A stretch of 64,000 nt of DNA from Hypericum androsaemum. Its lineage: Eukaryota; Streptophyta; Magnoliopsida; Malpighiales; Hypericaceae. Both the position numbers and the translations under genes were made by a program. The stretch is taken from contig OZ023196.1 of assembly GCA_963995505.1 (NCBI GenBank), positions 10,227,106 through 10,291,105 on the forward strand. The letters run 5' to 3'. The notes beneath the pieces were generated by a model. That model was not told the DNA's origin. It made no database searches and worked only from the letters and a program-made list of their open reading frames with translations. Within the stretch, counting starts at the first letter, position 1. Each line of letters begins with the position of its first letter. This document shows positions 56,639 to 64,000 of this stretch, in pieces.

Positions 56639-59600
56639 TCAGATAGGAAAGTCTGTAAACAAAAGAGCATCTAGTTCCAAGGGATGGAGATGTGACCAAT
56701 CCCCTGGAAGAAGACCTAATCTCTCTTGTTTACTAAGCCAATCCGCGACTCGATTAAGAGATCGCAGAATAATGATAATTTTACACAATGGTAAGGCAAA
56801 CAAAGCTTGTTTAATGTCTTGAACTAGAGGTTCCAAAAGCCACCGACAAGGGCCAATGGACTTCAAAAGGGAGGCCGCCACCAGGCAGTTGGTCTCCACG
56901 GAAGACACATCACAAGCAAAGTTTGAGGCGACTAAATCAAGAGCGGCTTGAATCGCCCTTAGTTCGGCTTCGAGAGGAGAAGCTGCACTACACAAACTGG
57001 TATGGCCACAGTGGAGTAGGCCTGAATAATCTCTAGCAACCGCTGCAATTCCTGACTGAGAAGTAGCATCCCACCAAGAGGCATCACAGTTGAGCTTCCA
57101 AGAACCCACCGCCAGTGCGATCCAAGACGAAGCTAGGTTAGTTCCGATTTGTTGAAACCGCGAAGAGGTACCTAGTACCTGCAAAGATTCCGAGCTACAA
57201 TAAGAAGCACGACGTACTGTGGCAATCGGATCAGGTACAACATCATTGAAAAGACAATCATTCCTAGCCAACCAAATGTACCAACACAAGTGAAAGGCAC
57301 TAGAAATCAGGTAATTCCAATCATCAGGATCAATCATCGCAAAAAAATCAGTCATCCAATCACCAATATTCTCATGCACATGATAATTAAAACGTAAACC
57401 CAAGCTGCTACAAAGCCATGTAGCCCTTGCACGGGGGCATAGAAAAATAAGGTGTATGACAGTTTCATTAGCAAGACCACAAATGGGACAAAGGGGAGAG
57501 GGAGAAAGATGTCTTCGAAATAAGTTCTTCGTCGTAGAGAGGCCGTTCAGAATGGCTCTCCAAATAAAATTTTGGATTTTAGGAGGAACTTTCGCCTTCC
57601 AAACTTTAGTCCAAAAATTCGACGCAGGATGAAACTCAGGAACATCAGCTGCCAAATTTCTTGAGGCACGAAATTGCTGGGATTTTAAAATGTAGTATCC
57701 TTTACGAACTGAGTAACACCCATCAGCTCCATGCTTCCATACGAGACAGCCTTGGATAGGGTTTCTACCCAAGGAAATGGAAGAAATAGCCACTTGTTCC
57801 TCCTGTGAGAACAAATTCAGAAGTAAATCAGTCTTCCAGCTCCTAGTAGATTGACAAATTAAATCAGAAACAAGGGTGACAAGATGACAGGGGGTTTCGT
57901 TTCCCCAACAGTAAGCCTGCCAAAAGGTAGAGATGGGATCCATTGATCCTTCCAGATATTTGTCTCTCTTCCATCACCAATCCTAGTCACCAAACCCTCC
58001 AAAAGAGCTTCTGTTCCTCTAAACAAACTTGTCCAAATCCACGAGGATTTTCGTCCTCTGGTAGCATTGAAAAAGTTAGAGGAAGAGAAATATAAACCTT
58101 TAAGAATGCGATAACAAAGGGAAGTCGGTGCATTTCTAATACGCCAGGCCTGCTTGGCCAGCAAAGCGACATTAAAAAACTTTAAGTCTTTAAAGCCGAG
58201 GCCACCAGATTTTTTGGAACAAGTTAACTTTTCCCAACTAAGCCAATGAATCTTCTTAATATCAATGTCACCCGACCACCAGAATTGAGCGATCAAACTA
58301 TTCAATTTGGCACAGAAAGTGGTAGGGAACAAAAGACATTGCATAGAATAGCACGGAATGGAAGACAATACCGACTTGATAAGAACTTCACGACCCGACA
58401 CAGAAAGAAGTTTTGTTTTCCAACTCTGTATCTTGGAAAGAAATCTTTCATAGATAAAATTCAGCGCATCTTTCCTTGATCTCCCCCAAATTGAAGGAAG
58501 GCCTAAATACATGTCATTCGGAGCCATCTGCACCATACCCAAAATGTTAGAAATTTCTGCCCTCCGATCAGCCGACTCAAGCTTTGAGAAAAAGATACAA
58601 GATTTACTAAAATTGATAGCCTGGCCTGACATATGCGCAAAATTCACAAGGAGGGATTTAAGATTCCTAGCCTTGTGAATGGTAGCACGACCAAACATCA
58701 AAGTATCATCTGCAAATAAAATATGAGTCAGCGAAGGGCAATTTCGATTAAAAGCAAAACCACTAATAGCACCTGAGAGTTTAGCAAAATTCACAAAATG
58801 GGCGAAGGCATCTGAAACGAACAGAAAAAGGAAAGGGGATAATGGGTCCCCTTGCCTAATTCCCCTCGTCGTATGAAACCAAGGAAGAGGTTCACCGTTA
58901 AAAAGGATGCTATAAGAAGTAGATTGAATGCAACTCATAACGCAAGTAATCCATTTTAAAGGAAAACCAAGCTTCACCATCACACGTTCCAAAAACTTCC
59001 AATTAACAAGATCATACGCCTTTTTAAGATCCAGTTTAATGGCCATAGAACTTGAAAACCTATTGTTAGATGATTTAAGACAATGAAATGCTTCGTGAGC
59101 AATGATAATGTTATCATGAATGCATCTATTCTTCACAAAAGCCCCTTGACATTCAGAAATGATAGAATTCATCCACGGTCTCAATCGATTGGCCAAAACT
59201 TTAGAATAAACCTTATAAGCAAAATTACACAGGCCAATCGGACGAAAACCATGGACATCTTCAGGATGTTTAACTTTAGGAATCAAACAAATGTAAGTCT
59301 TGTTTAAATCAAGCGGGATAAGCCCTGATTCAAAACAATTACGCACCAGAGCAATCAAGTCCACCGAAATAATGTTCCAATATTTTTGATAAAAAATACC
59401 AGAAAACCCATCGGGCCCCGGTGACTTAGTCCCACCCATGTCAAAAGTAGCAATTTTAATTTCCTCAATGGAGATTGGTTTGAGCAAATCTTTTTTCATA
59501 TCAATAGAAACCAACTCAGGGATGCAATTCAGAATCCTAGTTGGATCAGAATTAACATCATTCGTGTAGAGGGAATTAAAATGATCCTGCACCAAGTTTT

Positions 59601-60786
59601 TCAAAATTTGCTCATCCTCGACCCAATTTCCAAGGGGATCTTTGAGCTTAACAATCTGATTTACCTGACGGCGGTGAGTGGCGGATGTGTGGAAAAAATT
59701 TGTGTTTCGATCCCCCCACATAAGCCATCGGACCCGCGAACGTTGGTGCCAATAAATCTCCTCCTTTTTGTATAGACCCGCCAATTCTGACTTGATACGA
59801 ACTTCAGAAGATTTACATTGAAGCGCATGGTCCGACTTCTAGACATTCACGAGCTCCTCAGTTAATACTTCGATCCGCCAACGACGGTTATCAGACCTAT
59901 TTTTGTTCCACAAAAGCAAATCATTAGAACAAAAGTTAACTTTCTGATTAAACACAAAAGAAGGATTACCGGTCACCAGGTGTGACCAGGAGTGATCAAT
60001 AATAGCCAAACAATCCTCCTCTTTCGTCCAAAATTCTTCAAAACGAAATAGACATTTTTTTATTTTTGAAAACAAAGTATTTAAAAGCAGAAAACAATGG
60101 TCAGAACCCTCAATCGGACCGTGAGCCAACTGAGCTTTAGGGAAAAGGTTTCGCCAAGCAACATTACAAAGACCGCGATCCATGCATTGGAACATATTAT
60201 CCTGGTCAAATTGAAGGTTGGACCAAGTGAAGGGGCTTCCTTTGAAACCAAGGTCCAACAACTCGCCAAAATGGATAAAATCACGAAGTAAGTTCATTTG
60301 CCACAAATCCGGGGGTTCCCCCCCCCCCCCCCCCCCCCCCCAACGTTCATCCGAACAAGTGATGAGATTAAAATCTCCAATAAACAGCCAAGGATCAGAA
60401 GGATCCCTGCAAGAGTATTGAAAATTCTGCCAGAATCGCTTCTTTCTAGCCGAATCCGGCTCCCTGTACACAAAAGAAATGGAACAACGAACAAAGTCCT
60501 TGGACAGGGAGCAGGAAACCTCGATGCAATTTTTAGAACTACTAATAACCTCCAGGTTAATGTCATTAGTCCACCATAATGCCAAACCCCCGGAGCATCC
60601 CCGGGGATCAACATAAAAGCCATGATCAAATCTACAGTTGCGACGAATCTTATCAACCATCTTCCTTTGATTTTTAGTTTCCATCAGAAAAACGAGCTTG
60701 GGAGAATTTTTTCGAACAAGGCCTTTCAACATATGGATCGTCAAGGGAAGGCCCAATCCCCTGACGTTCCACACCAAGCAACTCAT
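56639..60786 (-). pseudogene. LINE-C ORF2: endonuclease, reverse transcriptase, zf-RVT, RNase H
   Basis: The frame starts at 60786 with SCLVWNVRGLGLP and holds the endonuclease with GDFNLI and GSDHCFLLL. A TAG at about 59839 interrupts it; the same frame resumes with AGLYKKEEIYWHQRSRVRWL. The reverse transcriptase shows KSPGPDGFSG, RPIGLCN, IRQGDPLSPFLFLFV and FADDTLMF. Near 57940 a frameshift moves to the last piece (57943-56639). This piece contains WKAKVPPKIQNFIWRAILNG, the zinc site CPICGLANETVIHLIFLCP and RNase H with NCDASWWDATSQSG, EAELRAIQAAL, VETNCLVA and NRVADWLS. One RNase H aspartate (usually VESDC) is Thr here. A 24-base G run sits in the endonuclease part. Confidence 0.9.
60318..60341 (-). 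repeat. Homopolymer of 24 C (24 G in the coding strand of LINE-C)
   Basis: The run encodes a stretch of glycines (WGGGGGGG) directly after SDER in the endonuclease domain, where relatives have only a short WGG. Its length is divisible by three, so the frame is preserved. Such runs are prone to sequencing error and polymerase slippage. Confidence 0.9.
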
Positions 60787-60999
60787 TTATTCTCGGGAGA
60801 CAAAGAAATTATCTCCCGGGAAATATCAAGCATAGCAGAAGAAAGGGCTTCCAGGCCATGTTTAGGGTCCAAAAGAGTAGTAGTTTTTGCAACCATAACT
60901 CTTGAAACCGATTTGGATATTGAAGAAGCACTACTAGTCTTACCCGCCACCACAGCTGTTCACCAGAGATAAATTCCACTCCAGACAGAGACCGAGTGG

Positions 61000-61998
61000 C
61001 TAGGGATAAAAGCAGAGGAGAGAGGGCATTCTTAACAAATACCCTTTTCCCCTATCCACCGAAGGCAAAATATCAGGAAATCTACGAAGGATACTTCGGT
61101 AATTCTCTGAAAGCCCCCCATCAACAGCCGGGGAGGCCACCAGATCAACCACCGGAGTATCAAGAACCAACTGGATAGGGCCCGATGAAAGCTCTGGGGT
61201 TCTGCGGGAAACTTGGGTACCATGGGACGCACCTGGCTCAGCATGTAGCGACTCACCAAAAGGTAGGTCCTCCGCCACAAAGTTCTGAAATAGCTCCGCC
61301 AGCACTCCATCAATAGTGCAAGATTTAGACGAATGTCCAAGTATACCACAAAAGAAGCAGAAGACTGGTAGTCTTTCATACTTGAAGGTAATTGGCCAGG
61401 GCTCCAAGCCAGGCCTCAGAATTCGATACCCCGTTAGAAGAGGGAGATCGACGACCACCTTGACCTTGAGCTTAAGCGCAGCACCCAAACCAGGTCGGGC
61501 AAGCTCATTTTCATCAACAGCGACCACTCCTTCAAAATAGCGACTCACAGTTGCCACCACACTGCGATTAATTCGGTTTCTGGGGAGTCCATGCACCTGG
61601 ACATTAAAAACCGTTGTAGAAAAATCAATCGCCTTCCACGGAATCTCCGGATCCCACTCTTTAAGAATAAGGTGATTATTCACCACAGACCAGGGCGTAT
61701 TGTTGAAAGCCCGATTCCGATCCACCGACCTCTTAAACGTGAAGAAGAAGAGGTTGGATTGGAGCTCTCCAACCGCCAAATCCGGCGAGGCCATCACCCA
61801 CGACTTGACAATGCAAGCCTTCACCGATGGGGGGTGAAAAGGACTTAAAGAAACCAACTTTCCCACCAGAACTAACTCTGGATCCCGGGAATCAGAGTCC
61901 AAATCTGGTTCCGGATCCTCGATTGGGCCATGTTTCAACAGCAAAGTCTCCCTAAGAAGCCCCGCCAGAAGTACACTCTGGTCTAGCCCAGAATCCAT
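61000..61998 (-). CDS. LINE-C ORF1: DUF4283 protein with zinc knuckle
   Basis: I chose ATG 61998 (MDSGLDQSVLLAG), 16 codons into the open frame, because plant LINE ORF1 proteins start shortly before the DUF4283 core. The core includes LQSNLFFFTFKRSVDRNRAF, PWSVVNNHLILKEWDP and VFNVQVHGLPRNRINRSVV. A zinc knuckle follows (CFFCGILGHSSKSC, spacing CX2CX4HX4C). The last 90 residues are Pro- and Ser-rich. The protein is 332 residues, shorter than many relatives, so the end may be truncated by a frameshift. It lies 213 bp upstream of ORF2. Its role would be to bind LINE RNA. Confidence 0.75.
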   Translation of the reverse strand: MDSGLDQSVLLAGLLRETLLLKHGPIEDPEPDLDSDSRDPELVLVGKLVSLSPFHPPSVKACIVKSWVMASPDLAVGELQSNLFFFTFKRSVDRNRAFNNTPWSVVNNHLILKEWDPEIPWKAIDFSTTVFNVQVHGLPRNRINRSVVATVSRYFEGVVAVDENELARPGLGAALKLKVKVVVDLPLLTGYRILRPGLEPWPITFKYERLPVFCFFCGILGHSSKSCTIDGVLAELFQNFVAEDLPFGESLHAEPGASHGTQVSRRTPELSSGPIQLVLDTPVVDLVASPAVDGGLSENYRSILRRFPDILPSVDRGKGYLLRMPSLLCFYP

Positions 61999-62109
61999 GT
62001 CGGATTTAAGAGCTAAACACCACCAGAAACAGTTACCAAAAAACAACGAGAGGGTTGGAAAAAAGGGGAAAAGAAAGAGGGAACCAGATTTGGATGAGGA
62101 TGGGAATTA

Positions 62110-62250
62110 ACAGCCAGGGATGAAACGGAAAGGTAGCCAGGGATGAAACGGAAAGGTGGGTAGGGGAGGGAAAGTGGGTAGGGGAGGGAAGAAATAAAGG
62201 TTGGAGGTCAGGGAAGGTGGGTAAGGGAGGGGTTGGGTGGGGTGGGGTGC
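62110..62250 (-). repeat. Short tandem repeats in the LINE-C 5' UTR
   Basis: AGCCAGGGATGAAACGGAAA occurs twice in a row (from 62112 and 62135), followed by repeated GGGTAGGGGAGGGAA units. G-rich repeated leaders are common in LINEs and may form quadruplex structures. Confidence 0.75.
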
Positions 62251-62280
62251 TCCTAGAGAGAAAAGAGAGCGATTTTTTAG

Positions 62281-64000
62281 ATAGGAAAAAATGGGAAAAC
62301 AAATACTATTTTTGGAGAAAAATGCTTATTTTATGAATATCACTCATATTTAATTAGTCAAGTTAATTTATCAAAACTCTTATTTTTGTTGTTGGAATTT
62401 TACAACTCTATCTTACCTCGGCCTTTGTTGCTATTAAAGAAGAAGATAACGTTTATTCCCCCGAGGAAGTTATTATCAACCTCGGTTGTCCTTACATCCA
62501 CTAGGCAATGGAAAGCAAAGCAATGGTGTAAGAGAGAGTTAAGTCTGGCCGGAGAATACTGAAGGGAGGGATCGGCAGATCTTAGATACCCTTCAAACCA
62601 AGAGAGAGAAACAGAGAGAGCGTTTAGAGAGAGATTTAACGTCCGATTCGGTACACTTCCAATCAGGAAAGCTGGAAGAGGAAAACAAAGGGAAAAGACT
62701 TTGAAATTTTCCAAAAGAAGAATGATGATGTATTTTGAAGTCCATTTAAGGGGTTAAATCGTTTTTCAGTGCTACAATTCTCACAAAAATGTCATTAAAC
62801 TGATAAAGGTTCAGATCATCCAAGGAAAATAAAATTTTAATTCAAAAAAAAATACTCTTAACAATAATTTGGCTTAGCGATATAAGCGTTACTTTAGCTG
62901 GCCGTAATATTTACCTTTCAAAAAAAATAATAAAATGGTCGTAACATTTTGAAATAGTAGCACGCAGATGGGTGCATCCCCACATGACAGAAGAGAGCCT
63001 CTATCTTTCCATGGATTTACGATTGTACCCTTCGTATATAGACTAAAGAGAAAGATGGTGGAGGCCCACTGTAGACAGTTTAAGGAGAGTTCAGAAATTT
63101 TCGGGATTGGGCTGTTGAGTCGTCTGGCAAAGATTGGTTTGGTTGTTAGTCGAATATGCTCTATGGGTCTTCCGCCTCTTTATGGCTTGGATTGGATGAA
63201 CAAATGTAGGATTTAATTTATTAAATTAATAATATTTATATAAAAAACTAGTAATTTTGATAATTTCATAAGATAATAAAATATGAATCTTGTGTTATTA
63301 TATTTTTTTAAGGTAGATTTTCTATATTTATAATCACAAACTCAACATACTTTCATACTATATTAGAATTATCATATTTTTTTATATACGAGAGTCAAAT
63401 ACCCCTTAAACTTTATTCATCAATCGAATGGAAAAGACAGAACAACTACACCGAAGAAGACTAACTCCCGAAATCATCCAAATATACACCCATATAACAG
63501 AGATTCAAAAACCATACAATCATAAGATATCGTCAAGTTAGAATCTTCATATCCGACTCAAAATCTTAAGATAATAGACAGGTGGATTTTTCACACAAAC
63601 AAATATGTTTCGCATAGTCGCAACATGATTACTAATGTAATTTGCATAATTAACCGTAGAGTTATGCAATTAGGTCTTTATAGTTTGTATTGAATAGACT
63701 GATCGGTTATGAATTAATTTATTTATCGTGAGAGATTTTGATTGATTTAGTTGGTAAGATTTTGTTCTTCCAATCAAAGATTAGTATTCGGGAGGATTCG
63801 AACGAACACCTCCTTACAAATATGGAACAAGTTTTTTCTGCTCAACTACAATAATTGTAGCTGATCATACAAATAACGCATGATTGTTGATTTAAAAGAT
63901 AAAAAGAAATGGATCTAGTTGTACTTTTTTTTGTATTTGTCGGGCTAAATTGTAATTAGCTATTTTCTAACTTCCGGATATGCGTATTCAACGTCTTGAC
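62281..64000. other. Right end of window, no gene recognised
   Basis: A 104-codon open frame on the minus strand (62714-62400) and an 82-codon frame on the plus strand (62968-63216) show no motif that I know. 63780-63805 contains GGATTCGAACGAACACC. On the minus strand this resembles the B box of tRNA-derived elements (GTTCGAATCC), but no tRNA fold or A box fits around it. The remainder is AT-rich. Confidence 0.4.

Larger units (their letters stand above)
56598..62280 (-). mobile_element. LINE-C: near full-length L1-like retrotransposon with RNase H
   Basis: On the minus strand the order is 5' UTR, ORF1, ORF2 and a poly(A) tail, which appears as a T run at 56600-56612 on the plus strand. The 5' limit near 62280 is a guess from the end of the G-rich UTR. 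No target duplication was identified. With only one nonsense codon and one frameshift in ORF2, it is the youngest-looking LINE in the window. Confidence 0.85.

Noticed and set aside
63780..63810. GTTCGAATCC-type B box on the minus strand, suggesting a tRNA gene or SINE; a similar GGTTCGAAC at 29500.
   Set aside because: No A box at the right distance and no cloverleaf could be drawn. The 29500 site lies in an LTR.

Overview
This window looks like nuclear DNA from a flowering plant. It is AT-rich and intron-bearing, and most of it is layered retrotransposons of plant type: L1-like LINEs with a DUF4283 ORF1 and a C-terminal RNase H, Ty3 and Ty1/copia LTR elements primed by initiator tRNA-Met, an Athila-like element, and a Cassandra TRIM carrying 5S rRNA-like LTRs. 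The only recognisable host-type genes are degraded type I MADS-box genes. There are no bacterial features, no organelle genes and no functional rRNA or tRNA genes. Nearly every long reading frame is a broken transposon gene.

Layout. 1-2350: 3' part of a LINE (LINE-A). 2895-12369: a rearranged cluster of one Ty3 family. It contains a non-autonomous derivative with an uninterrupted 348-codon ORF, an inverted pol fragment, an integrase fragment, two LTRs head to tail, and a gag-protease fragment. 12370-18570: a long LINE (LINE-B) with many nonsense codons. 19531-22177: a large foldback element whose arms contain telomere-like repeats in opposite orientation. 23504-24290: two fragments of type I MADS genes. 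24327-24890: a complete Cassandra TRIM with a perfect 5-bp target duplication. 24921-26335: a Mutator-like element with long terminal inverted repeats around GC-rich cargo. 27131-27455: a minisatellite.

28225-54400: a tandem array of about 2.2-2.3 kb units. Three units carry a type I (AGL62-like) MADS gene on the minus strand, each with a 202-bp intron at the same codon. About 17.3 kb (28569-45880) has been inserted into the left part of this array. That insert holds an Athila-like element (29439-44880, target duplication GTATG), which itself holds a copia element (29516-38046) inside its 3' LTR. A hAT-like element (52069-53316, 8-bp duplication) sits just upstream of the most intact MADS copy.

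55120-55535: a small palindromic MITE-like repeat. 56598-62280: a nearly full-length L1-like LINE on the minus strand (LINE-C), with ORF1 and an ORF2 broken by one stop and one frameshift. The last 1.7 kb shows no recognisable gene.

The elements do not form a pathway. What the window records is a history of insertion: a tandem MADS array was duplicated, decayed copy by copy, and was then invaded by transposons nested inside one another. The most unusual items are the uninterrupted novel ORF in the non-autonomous Ty3 element, the MADS array with three different routes to inactivation, the foldback element with telomere-like arms, and the inversion-scrambled Ty3 cluster with microhomology at its junctions. 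All boundaries and family calls were read by eye without database searches.
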